Positions 32,306 to 44,635 of a DNA stretch of 64,000 bases are shown here, piece by piece. Source of the DNA: Platycnemis pennipes (taxonomy: Eukaryota; Arthropoda; Insecta; Odonata; Platycnemididae); the NCBI GenBank assembly GCA_933228895.1, contig OW121855.1, positions 42,422,698-42,486,697 on the forward strand, read 5' to 3'. Every line of letters starts with the position of its first letter. Position 1 is the stretch's first letter. The notes below the pieces were generated by a model. The model searched no databases, was not told where the DNA came from, and worked only from the letters and a program-made list of their open reading frames with translations. Position numbers and translations under genes: made by a program.

Positions 32306-32343
32306 GACAACAGTTTCTCCAGCCATCCAGCTGGCGTCTTCAG
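32306..32343 (-). ncRNA. hammerhead-ribozyme-like core
   Basis: On the minus strand: CTGAAGA (32337-32343), a 5-bp CCAGC/GCTGG stem II, GAAAC (32313-32317), TGTT loop, GTC (32306-32308). Core and stem II are good. Stem I pairing around the expected cleavage site is poor, so it may be inactive or use an alternative register. Confidence 0.5.
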
Positions 32344-32360
32344 GTCTTCAGAATTAAGCA

Positions 32361-33539
32361 GAGTAGCTGGACACACTATGGTCAACAAGAGACATCCTAC
32401 TGCGGAGGCACGTACGAGAGCCGTTTATCACCAATAATCAATACCTCGCAAGCCTTTAGATCAAAACAGAAGAAAAAGAGGTTGATTTCATTTAAAGAAA
32501 GGACTCGTCGGAATGATCAAGGAAGGTTATAGCAGAGGGTAGTCAACACCTTAGGTCAGTATCTATCTGGAACCATAGAGCAAACAGAAAACCAATACGC
32601 AATAGAAAAGACAATTTTTATCTCCGCATCTTTCAAGGTACTTTAGGGTATTGTGTGAATATTAGGAGTGAATCAGAAAATCCTTGCTAAACACTGTTAT
32701 AAATAGGATGGAGGCAAGTGGCTAATTTGAAACATAAAATATGACGTATCAGATGAGAACCAAGATGGGTGATGATCAGTCTGGGAATTAGATTTCCCTC
32801 ACCACCAGAAACTTTCAGCGATTATACATAGGAAGCGGAATGAAAGGTAAAGGGAAAGTCAAGATGGGAATAAATATGAGAAAAACAGTTTTTAAAAGTT
32901 GCGAAAAGTGCTTATCTTTAGCTGGTCCGCGAAGAGATTGATGATTTGCACTACCCAAAGAATCCGTTTTTAAGGTAAGGAAAGAAGTCTAATCACAAGA
33001 AACCAAGGAGATGAGATTCGTGAGAAGATGTAAAGAAAAGTTGGACCTGAAAGAAGGAAGAGGATTTGGATCTTAGTGTCTGTGATTCTTTGATCCAAGA
33101 GGACGGTGGATCTCAGCAACGGGATTACTCGCCAGAGATGTTAGTTTCGGAAGGGAAAGACCAAGGGAAAATAGAAATAAAGACAAACGAAGTGATACCA
33201 CACATGATAGAGCAGTGAACAGAATTCACTGAATTTTAATTCAGTAGCATCAGAGTTGGTAGAAAGATAAAGTAAACATGAGCACTGGGTTGCTGAATGC
33301 CTTGAAAGAAGGGAGAAAAATGGCAAAGAGGGGAATCAAAAGAAAAAGGTATTGTTTTATTGTTTTTGAGTGAAACGAAAGAGGGTATAAAATAAGCAAA
33401 TGTGAAGAATGGGCGTCAAACAAAGAGTTCGGAGGTAATGATGGTCACCAAGCAGAATTCGATTTTAGGCACCCCAAATGTTGATGTTGTTTTACATTAT
33501 CTAACCTTACAATAACCTCACTTTATTTATGTAATTTCT
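32361..33539. other. AT-rich non-coding stretch
   Basis: Purine-rich through 32980-33120. No gene or internal repeat is recognised. Confidence 0.4.
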
Positions 33540-33625
33540 AAGGAAAAAAAGTATTCATGCCCGAAATGGGGACCGAAACCGCGACCTTTAATTCATCAGA
33601 CTGGCTTGTTATCTGGTCTCCATGA
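33540..33625 (-). mobile_element. tRNA-derived SINE head (decayed)
   Basis: The minus strand has a B-box-like ggtttcggtcccc followed by 'atttcgggcatgaata', the same junction as the SINE-3 heads at 55424 and 56815 (cgggtatcgat, cgggcatggat). The A box is weak (ggagaccagataaca). Confidence 0.45.
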
Positions 33626-34749
33626 CTGGCAAAAAGAAACTCACCAAATCACATTTATAATTGATTCCTGGTGAAATAAAAATTAGGTGGAAAATTTCTA
33701 TCACCCGAACCTTTCGTAATACTTAGGATATCACCCAAATAATTTGATCTAATTGCTAGATTCTTCCTTATACTAATCTTAAAATGTATCGCATAAGGTG
33801 TAGGATATGATTTACTGGGAATTGAATGGACCGAAACGCTATTTCACTCATGTCAATGAGTTTATGTTACACTGTGTGCTCTATCATAATATCGGGTTCC
33901 CTTTTTTAGGGCTTAAAAATATGCGATTCTATGCTAAATGTAATGTGTCCAATTGGAGAAATTTACTGCTCTTCTTCACTTGCCTACACCTGAACTTTCA
34001 TAGAAACTTTCTTAAAATGTAGAAAGAATAAATTTTGCTATATAGGAAAAATAAAAAGTTAATAACACGCTATTTTTTTAAATTGGAAGAGGCTGGAATT
34101 TAGGTGACTGACTGAAATGAATTTCAGGAATGATAGAGAAATTGCAAATGGATTCAATGAACTATTTACGACAGCTTTCAGCAAAAGAGAGCCATTCACA
34201 CCAAGGAATCCGATTGTGACAAATTGATTGGTATCCATCCAATTATGAGGAAAGAGAAGCATAATAACTTTTACCAAGACTCAGGGCATTTACGTTTATG
34301 AATGAGACTGGAAAAATTATTAAGATTCCACGTGATTAAAATTGTGTAAACAAGAGGAATGGACTCCCTTATCCACATGTCAATCGCATAATCGCCCTTT
34401 TCATGGCATTTTATATGATCAGGTGATTCGCTCTTATCCAATTGGTTTAATTGAAATGAAATAGAGGCAACCAAACGAAGCAATTCAAACATACTGGTAA
34501 GTGATTTAGAGGGAATGAACAGGGTTTGATGTTAAGCAGCACCAAGCGTCGACAACATGAACTGTGGATAAAGACCACAGATCCTCTTAGCACAAGGGCA
34601 TAAATTAACCTTAACGTATGAGGATATTCATTTATTCATTCATGCCCTTCGCTAATCCACTCCGTTTTCCGCTTTGAAGTTTATTTTTATTAGTATTCTA
34701 CCGGTGAAGGTAGGTTTAAATGGACATTTAATTCTTCCCACCCCCTAAA
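33626..34749. other. AT-rich non-coding stretch
   Basis: Nothing recognised on either strand. Confidence 0.4.
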
Positions 34750-35125
34750 TTTCACACGATGCCCCTCTTCAGCCCTTCATACCTCCTGCCACCTTTCATT
34801 CCATCCAAGCTACCCGTTCTACTCCTCCCTCTTCCCCGCTTACCCAACGCTCTTCCCTCAATCCCCTCCTTCAAAACACCAACCCCTTTTATTACCTTTT
34901 CCATCCACACCTTCTGCCTTCTCATAATTTCGTCTATCAAATTTATTTCCTCTCCTACCAATTCTAGCACTTCATCGTTCGTCTTCCTTTCGACCCACTT
35001 TACTCTTTCCATCCTTCTCCACACCCACATTTCAAAAGCCCTAAGTCTATTTTCATCTTCTTTTCGCAAAGCCCACGTTTCCGCCCCATATAGTGCAACG
35101 CTCCATATTAAATTTTACTTTGAAG
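34750..35125 (-). pseudogene. RTE-like retrotransposon ORF2 C-terminus
   Basis: Continuously open on the minus strand for about 120 codons: LIWSVALYGAETWALRK, then RLRAFEMWVWRRMERVKWVE, KTNDEVLELVGEE, IMRRQKVWMEKVIKG, EGIEGRALGKRGRGRSRTGSLDGMKG, ending at a stop at 34752. This is the post-RT C-terminal domain of RTE-type and related non-LTR elements. The lack of stops makes it the least decayed RTE piece in the window. The reverse transcriptase itself is absent, so it is a 5'-truncated fragment. A C-terminal exon of a domesticated gene is unlikely but cannot be excluded. Confidence 0.8.
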
Positions 35126-35879
35126 TTTATACAAGGAAAATCAAGTGCATGAGGAGAAAATATAAATTATATAGAATAAAAGCCATATCCTAAATTGAAG
35201 GCTATAGTGAGGCTGAAATATAGTAAAGCAAACGTTTATTGGGATACCTGCGAAGGTCGAAAGGAACAATGGGTAGGATGGTGGAGAGAATCTATTAGGT
35301 GTCGGTGGATGAGCAAGTGGAAACGATTGATTGGGTCACCAATAGTTGGAAGGAAACAATGCCGTGTACTGTTGTTATTATAAATTTTTATTCATAATTT
35401 TCCAATAGAATAAGGTGGGATATTTGAATTATAATGGACCATCCGCTATTATTCTGTTCTACTACAAGATAGGTGGAAAGTGAAACGGAGGGTAATGAGA
35501 GAGGTATAAAAGTGATCGCGTCAAGTATTTATAGTGCATATTGAAAAAGGACGTAAATTTTATCGGATCGTTAATAACGTTTTTCGGGTTCGGCTGCGTG
35601 TGTACACTTTTAGGTCACTGAACTATCCCCCTTCCCCTTACCGGAGGTAGGGGGTGCCTCTAACGTAGGAAGGCCCCCGAACCTGTCCTTGCCCACATGA
35701 CTCCTGGTACTGAGTCTCTCGTCACGATCGATTCCGGCACCGACTATTGTTTAAAATCCTCGTGAACTTTTCCAGGGTCTCTATTCTTCGTAAGAGCCGC
35801 TTTCATATTGAGCTTAGTTTGATGCCGTCGTCATTGAAATTTTGATGGCATTTTCCAATTGGCAATTTCAATTTCATTT
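35126..35879. other. non-coding stretch
   Basis: A small inverted element, 'cttaccggaggtagggggtg', lies near 35640. Nothing coding is recognised. Confidence 0.35.
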
Positions 35880-36560
35880 TTTCGTTGATGGTAGAACTTC
35901 TCTCGGTAGATGGTAGATGCTTTTCTCTCTTAAAACCTGCATCTTGTCGATTAAAATGTCATGTCCTTCCTCGGAAAACGCGTGCACTGCTATTGCCGCT
36001 CTTACGGTGTCCTTTTGCGTCAAGACTCGTTGATGCTCTCTCAGTCGGCAAGGAACAGAGAGACAGCTTTGCCCTACTTAAGTCTTCCGGCAGAAGCAAG
36101 GGATTTTACACAAGTCTTCCGTGTTGAATGGGTGGAGGAGATCCTTGGCCGATGGTGAAAAATCTCTCATTTTCGCTCCACTCTGACTCCACTCCACTCC
36201 ACATATGCGCTCCACTGTTCTTTCTAAGGGGTACAGCACGGTCTCCGACACAGCAACGGTGGCAATTGATGATGGAAGCGATGGAGTTTCTGCCTTGGCC
36301 GAACGAGAAATATTTTGGGGAATGAATGTCCAGGATAAGTGTGAGTGCCGCGGTGTGGACAGAGGTTCTTGGTATTCCACCCTTTTATTCCCCGTCCCCG
36401 TATCCCGGTACCTTTTCGATTTGCTGTGGAAACTCGATTTCGAGCGCGTCAACCTTGAAATAGTCGAGAGCGCTGCCAGGCTCGGCAGCCGACATCTGTC
36501 TCACCGCGAGGAGCAAAACATTTTCGCCAGATAGTTCTCTGAGACGGACTCGATATACAA
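35880..36560. other. GC-richer island with overlapping open frames
   Basis: Plus-strand frames of 80, 65 and 109 codons and a minus frame of 124 codons overlap here. The 109-codon frame (36205-36534) is mixed in composition and not low-complexity, but resembles no protein I know. It could be an exon or a regulatory island. Confidence 0.25.
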
Positions 36561-37910
36561 GGGGGACCTGGTTGTCGTGTCAACGCCAGGAACTTGTCAG
36601 TCTTTGCGCGATAATTGTTTTTCAACTTCCAAAGGAAAAGCTGTAGAAAAACCGGGCAAAAATTACAACAGTAATTTTCAGATAGCGTTCGTTCACTTCT
36701 GTGAAGATGATAAAATTGAAATATAAGCATTAATTCGATTATGGTCGATATTATGATTAAATATTATTTCGAAGATTAGTTTAGCAGGAGCACACCTTAC
36801 GTTTATATGAATTAACCGTTAGAAAATCTCTGGTATATCATTTCTTTTAGTTAACCCAGCTTGCCTTGGTGCTTGCCTAATTCTTCGCAAGTGATTGGGC
36901 CAAAAAAGTGCTTCAGCAGGTTTTCAAATCATTTCAATGCAAAAATATTTGTGCTGATGACTATATAATGAAATTGAAATTTACTATATTATGCCTGATG
37001 ACAATAAGTGGTTTCAAAATAATAGAAAATCAGAAACTCATTCTCTAAATTTAGTATTTATATCTTGAAAGGGAGTATTTGAATGACATCTCCGCATTCC
37101 TGATTTTCATCAGTTTTATCTAATTTCCTAATTTCACTAATACTCTGTAAATCAATGCTTATTAGTCAATTCGCATTTTGAGGCCACAAGAGATACAGTT
37201 TGCAAGACGCCAATCTTTACTGAAGCTCATAACACGTATATTTTTAACCACTGGCTCCTTGGTTAAGATACAGTTCAAAACTAAATATTAGCGAAGTTTA
37301 TTTATCGTGATTGCGTGCTAGCTCTGACATGTGTGAAAACCATATGGTATTTTTAGCTGGGTCAGTTAAATGACTGCCCTCGGATACATTCCCTGGGATT
37401 ACGTCGATATGTCCGTAACCCACTCATTCGCGGACAGAAGTGCTTTAATAAGAGGCTGTAAAGGGGCCATAGGGGCCAATCTGCCAACTTCAGGAACAGA
37501 CCCTTCCTACTCTCCTGTAAACCTTCAGAGAAGTCCTTTGAAATACACCCCTTCTCTAACCCTTACACAGCCCTTTAATAAAGGAGCACTTGGTCCCCTT
37601 GTATGGACTTTGAACCCAATAAAGCAGCATAATTTGCGATTTTCCGAATTATGTAAAATAATTTTAGCATGATTGGAATATTAAGGCAGTTTAAGAGCTA
37701 GTGTCCTTCCTTATATTCTCAGAAATATTGATAACGAGGATTTCTGATAATTGATGCAATACTAGGATAAAGTACGTCCCAAAATGCCTTGATATTTTAC
37801 TGAGGGATAAAACTAGCAGTAATATTAATTTTTTCAACACATAGTTGTTACTATTTACAGTTCCAGGCTCTTTGTGGAACTGCTCCATATGAAAATAATA
37901 ATAGCCTTGT
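36561..37910. other. AT-rich non-coding stretch
   Basis: Nothing recognised. Confidence 0.4.
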
Positions 37911-38096
37911 GTATTCAACACTTCATATGAAGTGTGGAATATACAAAGTTATAATTACTTTTCTACTTTATTTATCCCACACCATTATATAAAGTGAGGA
38001 ATACACAAAGTTATGATTACATTCCTACTTTATATATTCCACACCTTTGCATAAAGTTTGGAATTTAAAAAGATATAATAATGTTTCTACATTCTT
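37911..38096. repeat. 62-bp tandem repeat, three units
   Basis: Three diverged units share 'gtgnggaat', 'acaaagttat', 'attac' and 'cctacttta'. The gaat markers end at 37940, 38002 and 38064, a constant 62-bp period. The first unit contains a perfect 16-bp palindrome, cacttcatatgaagtg. Confidence 0.85.
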
Positions 38097-39029
38097 TGAT
38101 AATTGTATTATCTTGATCTGATACACGTTTAAAATATTCCAATCACCGGCTGTAGTCCCTTTAAACAATGTGTTTCTACATTACCTTTTCTAGTGCCCTA
38201 TAATCACAGTCCTCCATATGCCTCATCAAACACTTTCAGGAGTTAATTCACCTGCCTACAACTACAGAGTCATTAACACTTCTGTACTGCATGCATCGTC
38301 TTACTAGTGAGGTAAATATGTAGTTATGAACTTGGTATGGTCACTAGAAAGGAAAAGATGAGCGCCGAGTGATAAAATGCTACGCATGGTGTAAGGAAAG
38401 GTTTCGGAAGAAATTACTGGGAGAGCAAACGGGACACGTGATCGGAAGGCCATGAATGACCGACAGTGAGAGCAGAATGAAGAACGATCAAAGGCAAATT
38501 TACGAAATTATTTTCCTTGAAGATAATTATGAAAAATAAAAAATTAGGACACTTCGTTGCGTTTAAGTTCAGAATTTCTTCTAACAAATTCAGTCTTTGG
38601 ATAAGCGCCACAGATATGAGCAAAGCGTGAGCAAAGACAATACAAATACGCCATACAGGAATGTTCTTTTCGGTATTTTACTCTGTTATGTGCTCAAACG
38701 CTCTCAAATATTCAACATAATAAGACGTTAAAAGAAGTTCTGGACACTTTTTCCACGTCATGACGAATGCGAAGTGAGCTTGGCATCAAATTTCGAGCAA
38801 CGCAATTTCGAACACACTCTAAAGCGAGGGTGGACTGTAGCGACGAATCGTAGATTAAAGATGACTCAACAGATTTTCCGGATAAATAATATTGCAACAA
38901 TTTGTTTATTCGTATACATATTCCCTAGAATTCTTGTCAGATGACGCCACTCTGCGGGACGCTAGTTTATGCATAACGGACCCCTTTGGAATAACTTGGC
39001 ATTTGTATTTCACAACTTCGATGGTCTAA
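38097..39029. other. AT-rich non-coding stretch
   Basis: Nothing recognised. Confidence 0.4.
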
Positions 39030-39065
39030 ATACATATCTACTTAATACCCTGTCAGCCACCACGA
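39030..39065 (-). mobile_element. remnant of a CR1-like 3' end
   Basis: 'atatctacttaataccctgt' followed by 'cagccaccac' is close to the minus-strand A/B end (acatctacataataccctgcaagccaccgc). Only about 35 bp remain. Confidence 0.4.
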
Positions 39066-40479
39066 AGAAGCCTGGAAGGGAATGACCAATCACCAGGCTT
39101 TCATTATCTCTTGGTATTCCATTTATTACTTTTCATTTGCGGGCATTTGTTCTTCTACTCTACAGCATATTTCTTCATCTGCTCACTGGTTCTTTCATTT
39201 TTCTCCGCCACCAGGCCTTGAAAGCTTTTAGTCTGATCTCTTTTCCTGATAGCCCAAGGCTGTGAATGAGTTCCATGCTCCAAGCGAGAGTTTTCTACTA
39301 ACAGCTTATTTTTTTCCATCCGTATCTTTTCTATAAATACAACAGCCCTAGTAGTTTTCCCTTGATTGTGAATTTTAATCTGAACTATAACGCGCCGGAT
39401 TTCCATCTTTCTTTCTAAGTGATTCTGTTTGCTAAGTTAACCATCCTTCTGGCTATGAACTCTTTTTATTTAGCGCGAATTTCACATGTGGTTTCTATCC
39501 TCCAAATAGTAGGTTTGCGAGGCTCTTTCTGCTAAATTATTTGTGTCGAATTACCGGTACAATCGAATTTACCAAGAGCTGTATATGTTTTCAGTACTAG
39601 AATTACGATTCACTGTGCGAAATTAGCCATTTTACTCTCTTATCTATTCCTATCAATGGTTTTTCTATTTTCAGTGCTTCTTCAATTCCCTCCTTTGCTG
39701 AAAAGCGCTGGTGATGGGTTTTTCCACTTCATTTAGAGCATAGCATATACATTTTGTCACTATTACGATTGCAGGTAACTCTTCTTCGTAATTAATTTCC
39801 TGTGTTCTCGATATTTCCCGGTGAGTTGCCCTAAATATCATTTTTCTCATATTTCTTTGCCAAATGCACCATCAATGACCAAGAAAGCTGTATATTAAAC
39901 TGTTACCTTGTGTTTTTTTTAATCAGTCACCCCTCAGTGTATTGTACCCTTCTTCCTTCATTACTTTCGAGAACATGCAAGATGATGCTCTATGATTGCC
40001 TAGGCTTTCTCCTTCTTCCTTTCTCACTGACCCCACCGTACTTTTCTTGAAGCGCTCTAGTCTTCCACTGTTTTAAACTCCTCCGTTGTTTGATTTCACA
40101 CAAAATTCAGTCACCCATCCGGAAGGAAAAAGTGAGCGAGATCGGAGCGGAGAGGCTTTTGCTGCACTCTCAAGCATCTATCGGATCTTGTTTGCATAAA
40201 TTCACATACATGAATGCAACAAAGCGCAGCCGCCAAGCAGTTGTTCTGTTGAAGATAGCGAAAAAATGTATTACATGGTTGAATGCTCAAGAATACTGAA
40301 AGTTTTTCACTCCTAAATATTTTCCTGTTTCCTGACGTTGTTTGAACAAAGCCTCTTGTAGAATTCATGTATGATTTTAAACATACCCTCTTTTCCTTTA
40401 TACTTGTACATATTCTCCCTCTCTGGTGTTTCATACGTTCCTCCTCTCATGGGTCACCTCTTTCTCTTTCTATTTGCAT
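39066..40479. other. AT- and pyrimidine-rich non-coding stretch
   Basis: Many ttcttc and ttcctt runs. The 107-codon minus frame at 40111-40434 and the 83-codon minus frame at 39155-39406 show no motif. Confidence 0.35.
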
Positions 40480-41340
40480 AGATTCGCTCACGTCTATCTG
40501 AGTTCTCCCTCGCTCTCCCCCCATTTGCAATTCTAACGCACATCTGTTCCACTCTTCGACTCGAAAACTATCCCATCCACATGAACGAACCAACAACCAA
40601 GCACCCTTCTTTCCTTTCCATCGAAAGTCAGAAGATCGATATTTCCTGTGATGTTGCCCCTCCCCCCCTTATAGGATGGATATCTCCGCACGCCTCCATC
40701 TTCCTTGGCCCATCTTCCTTCCTCCACTTCGCGATCGCTTCGCCTCTTCCGTCCGCATCCCTACTCCGGACACCGACCCGCAAACATGAACGCGGGGACG
40801 CCCACGGCAAGGCGAGAGACATCGACCAAGGGGGAAGGTCGCGAGGAGTGCCCTCCGCACTCGCTGGCGCCGGCGGGAGTGGTGACGGTGGGGGGAGGGG
40901 TGGAACAGATAGCGCCGGGATGTGTGCTCTTCGAGGAGGGGATGTAGGAATATGAAAAGAGGGGCGAGGACGTTTGCAGAGAGTAGGGCGAGGACTTTTG
41001 AGACATCGGCGCCGGTCCAAAACACCCCACTCCCTCCCCCTCCTCACTCACGCTCCCTCCCACCTCCCACTCCCTCATTCCCGCTTCGCACTCCACCCTT
41101 TCCTCCCTTTCTTCAACCCCACACTCTCTCCCTGTTCTCCAGCATCCTCCCCGATTACGCCTATGGCCTCCTCTCGCTTGCCGGATGGGATGAGGGAGGC
41201 GGAACGGGAAAAATTTACTGTTCTGGGAAAGGGTCGTCCCGGAAACGGGGGCGATTGTTTTATTTTTTTTCGTCCGACACGCTTTTGTAGTCGGTGAAAA
41301 GTGCCCTTTCGTATAGGTCCGTCGGTCTCGTCCGCTCATC
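40480..41340. other. CpG-rich island, possible promoter or first exon
   Basis: The most CpG-dense part of the window. The left side on the plus strand is C/T-rich (ctccacttcgcg, ctcttccgtccgc), the middle is GC-rich, and the right side is again C/T-rich. A frame starting ATG AAC GCG at 40787 runs to a stop at 40947. Long frames on the other strand are arginine/proline-rich and composition-driven. I infer a possible promoter island. There is no homology to name a gene. Confidence 0.4.
40787..40947 (+). CDS. hypothetical short open frame in CpG island
   Basis: About 53 codons from ATG at 40787 (context caaacATGaac) with a sequence that is not purely repetitive: VVTVGGGVEQIAPGCVLFEE near the end. 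A GT lies in the terminal 'gggatgtaggaa', which could be a splice donor, so this could be a first coding exon. No domain is recognised, no downstream exon was found, and composition alone could keep it open. Confidence 0.12.
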
Positions 41341-44265
41341 CGCGGAAAATCTCAGGAGCCGGAAGAGATAAGGTGGATTTTTTTTCTCTGAGGGGACTGA
41401 ATCTTTTAGTGGAATCGAAGGGTAAATGCTAACGGGCAGTGTCTGAAACCTCGGGAATCATTCGCGAGATATTAAGCGGAGAAAAGACGCATTTTGTTCA
41501 GACTGATGCGTGCGTTTTCAAAAGTAACAGGGCCTAACTGCAACGGATCCATAACCTCATTTTATTATAGATAAAAATTTTAAGATTATTTGCATACTCG
41601 GTGAAAATGTCGAGAAGGATAATGCATTTAATAGTTTTACAATGAGGACATTAAAAGTGACATTATAATAAGTAATATAATTAATAACACATTTCTTGAA
41701 ATAAGATAAACCCTCTGGAAATTTTATTTCTTTTGTTCATTTAGTGTGACTAATTTAGTAGATTTGCATGTCCAGAGAAATCTCTCCTAGTCTGGTTTGC
41801 AAAAAGTAATTTTCTTAATAAGGCACTTTACGTAAAAGAACCATGCGTACTTTATTTTCTTTCTCAATTTTACTTCACAACTACCTGAACGTATTCAAAG
41901 AGTCATGTAGCTCAGTCTGCTGACCCCTACTCTAGCACAAATATCCATTTTTCACAGCCCAACCTCGGCAGCAAAACATTCAATAACTGAAGCATAGAAA
42001 CCAAACCGTAATTGTCAATAGCTTGGATTAATTGGTCATTAATTGGTAATTAATTGTCAATTGGATTAATTGGTTACCAGTGGACCCTCGATTTGAGCAC
42101 TTGGAAATATACGTACATAGAATTTCTACGGACTATATATTACCAATGCGCCTTGAATTGAACTGTGGGTAAAAACTAGGAACAAACCTTCAATTCCGGC
42201 CTCAGAAAGGGGCAGTGCATTTTAGCCCCAAGCTAGAATGCACTGCAACCATTGACCGTAAAGGGCTAAAGATTAGTTTTCCTGCGTTTTTAATATGCTT
42301 TCATTATCAAAGGCAAATCAAATACAAATTAGCTTTAAATATTTATGCTTGGCAACACTACGTCTTTATTAAATACTGCCTGTAGCATATAATAAGAATC
42401 CTTATGTGTACACATTTTTTCTCACATAGAGTCGGAATATAGACGTTATGCCCTTTTATGTTGATATTCCAACGTACAATGTATTTTTAAATGGAAAGAG
42501 TTGCTCTTGAAGCTACAGTTGACGATATACCTAGCCAATACCTAAAACATATACCCAGATTGGAAAACAAATCTTAGTAACGATAAAAGGAATGACATAC
42601 AGTAACGTAGAGTATATGTAAACAGTAGACACTAAAGTGCTCTTAAAGAAACAGCATCGAACTATTAATAGTTTTACTTGGGGTGCTTTTTCAGAGAATG
42701 TAGGTGGATAGGGTAGAAGTGAAATTTGGAAGACTGGGCCATATTTATTCTTCAATTGATATTTTCAAAATTTTCAAACTTATCCCGATCATATATATCC
42801 ATTTATTAACTTTTTTTTACCAATGTGTAATTCCGGACGAGTGAACAGAATTACGAGCATTAATCTCATTTCATGAGACTGTAGAAATTTTATCCTCCGA
42901 TTCGATTATCTCTTAACTCTGAATATCCAATATCGGAACAACATCGAATTTGAGCCCCGAAAGACGAAAAAAGTGGTCTAAGAGCTATAGCCTTGGAAAC
43001 GCATTTGGCAGCAAAAGCAGAATTGAGAAAAAACAATCATAGAAAATGTATTTTCTTTAGTTGAATCAGCTAATGCTCCCAGTGCAGAAGTATAAATGGA
43101 CGGACTTTCAATTAAACACTGGGTTAATATTTCAACAGATGTAAGTTTTTCGACAGCCACTAGCCAAAAGGTTTCTCACATTTGATTTAACATGTATGAC
43201 CTTGCCTATCACGTATCGCTAAAACTATTCAGATTTACTTTTCTCTCCAAACCTTGTGTTGCTCCTTATTACAAAATGTAGCTCCTTATTCCCTTGCCTT
43301 CTTTCGCGAACACATATATTCACCCTCTTATCACAGCTCTCGGCTGTACGGTTGCCATCAAATTCATCTCCCAATCAGATTTCAGTCCCCTGGTGAATCC
43401 TCAAGCTCTTCTTGAAATTCCATTTTCCACTATCATATCTGAACCAATTTTGCTGTCCTATTGATTCTTTTCAATATCCCCTAATGCTCTTTCCACTTAG
43501 CATTCAATTACTCTATCCTCCGTCCGCCCTCCTTTATTGATTCTGGTTGTATGGAAATATTTGGGATCTCACATAGAATAGTTCATTATAGTCTGCTTCC
43601 CATTTTCGCCGTGGATGGGAAAAAAATAGCAAACAAAAAAAAAACAATTACTTTCGGTGAACTAAGGATGAGAATGACGGAATTTCACAGAAGAGTTAAA
43701 ACGTTCTTTAACGAGTATGCAATATCGGGACGATAGAGACAAATTGGTTATAAACTTGATACAAGAAATGAGAAATTATTTCCAGCTAGAATTGAGTTAG
43801 ATGATCAGGTGTGTGGAACAATAAGAAGCAGAGGAAAGACGAAATGTTTCCAGAAATATCTGCGTAGATCATGCATATCTTTTTGCAATATAGGCTATCT
43901 AAATTTTAAAACTGCACTAAAATATACAAAATGGTAGTAATCTTTCATTTATCATGATAATAAGTTTATTTAAGTGCCGAAAGCATATCAAGCACCGTAT
44001 TATTCAAGAACTGAAAAATGTTTCAATTTGGGCCCGACTAATCAAGTAAATGTAGGTATTTCTTGGAATTCCTAAGATGAATCAATTTCTGGAACAATAA
44101 AGTTACCGTTTTTCATTCTTGTATGAATTTATCCCACAACGTCACGCATGATAACACCAATTAATTAACGTATATTAAAATATTCCGCAGAGAAAAAAAT
44201 AATTTGTTTCGACCACCCGAACTCCCTGATTTCTGACCAGGGGGGTTATGTTAGAAACCGTCGGG
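41341..44265. other. AT-rich non-coding stretch
   Basis: A degenerate 'attaattgg' simple-sequence run lies at about 42010-42075. A weak tRNA-like 'tgtagctcagtctgctga' at 41907 lacks a B box. Nothing else is recognised. Confidence 0.35.
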
Positions 44266-44635
44266 ATTATTATTGAATAGGTAACCAAGGAGTCACGTGG
44301 TATGAACACAAACGGATTGAAATTTTAGTGCGTATGAACACAAACGGATTGCAATTTTAGTGCGTCTGAATTGCTCGTTACAATAGCATTAATAATTTTC
44401 ACTTGAGTTTCTCTCATCTTTCTCGACCCAAATGCCCAAAAAAGCCCTAATTTGAGATATAACACAAGTTTAATCAATTAATAAGGTTGTAATCATCAAT
44501 TTTAACACACAAAATTTGCGAACCATTAGTTTTTATACCACAAGACTCCTTGGTCACCTATTCGAGATATTCCTGGAGGTTTCAAACACAAATCCCCAGG
44601 TGCTCTACCGCTTGAGCTACCTAAACGTCATAACT
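44266..44635 (-). mobile_element. tRNA-headed element with terminal inverted repeats in its body
   Basis: The minus strand has A box 'aggtagctcaagcggtagag' (44603-44622) and B box gtgtttgaaacc (44578-44589), a SINE-type head. The adjoining body (44266-44574) starts and ends with inverted copies: 'gaataggtaaccaaggagtc' at 44274 and its counterpart at about 44545-44566, with the match extending through 'gtggtat'. It could be one SINE with a hairpin-prone body, or a small MITE next to a SINE head. Confidence 0.5.
44300..44363. repeat. 32-bp tandem duplication
   Basis: gtatgaacacaaacggattg then (a/c)aattttagtgc is present twice head to tail (44300-44331, 44332-44363) with one difference, inside the tRNA-headed element. 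Confidence 0.85.

Larger units (their letters stand above)
32250..32360 (-). mobile_element. Penelope-like terminal fragment with hairpin
   Basis: The minus strand reads 'cctgaagacgccagctgg', then 'ggctggagaaactgttgtca', then a strong hairpin. The first part is the same PLE-type block as at 3882-3919. No coding remnant is attached. Confidence 0.5.

Noticed and set aside
40628..41339. Minus-strand frames of 139, 118 and 192 codons in the CpG island
   Set aside because: Arginine/proline/serine-rich, composition-driven and mutually overlapping in different frames.
41905..41985. tRNA-like 'tgtagctcagtctgctga' segment
   Set aside because: A-box-like only; no B box at the right distance and no cloverleaf can be drawn.
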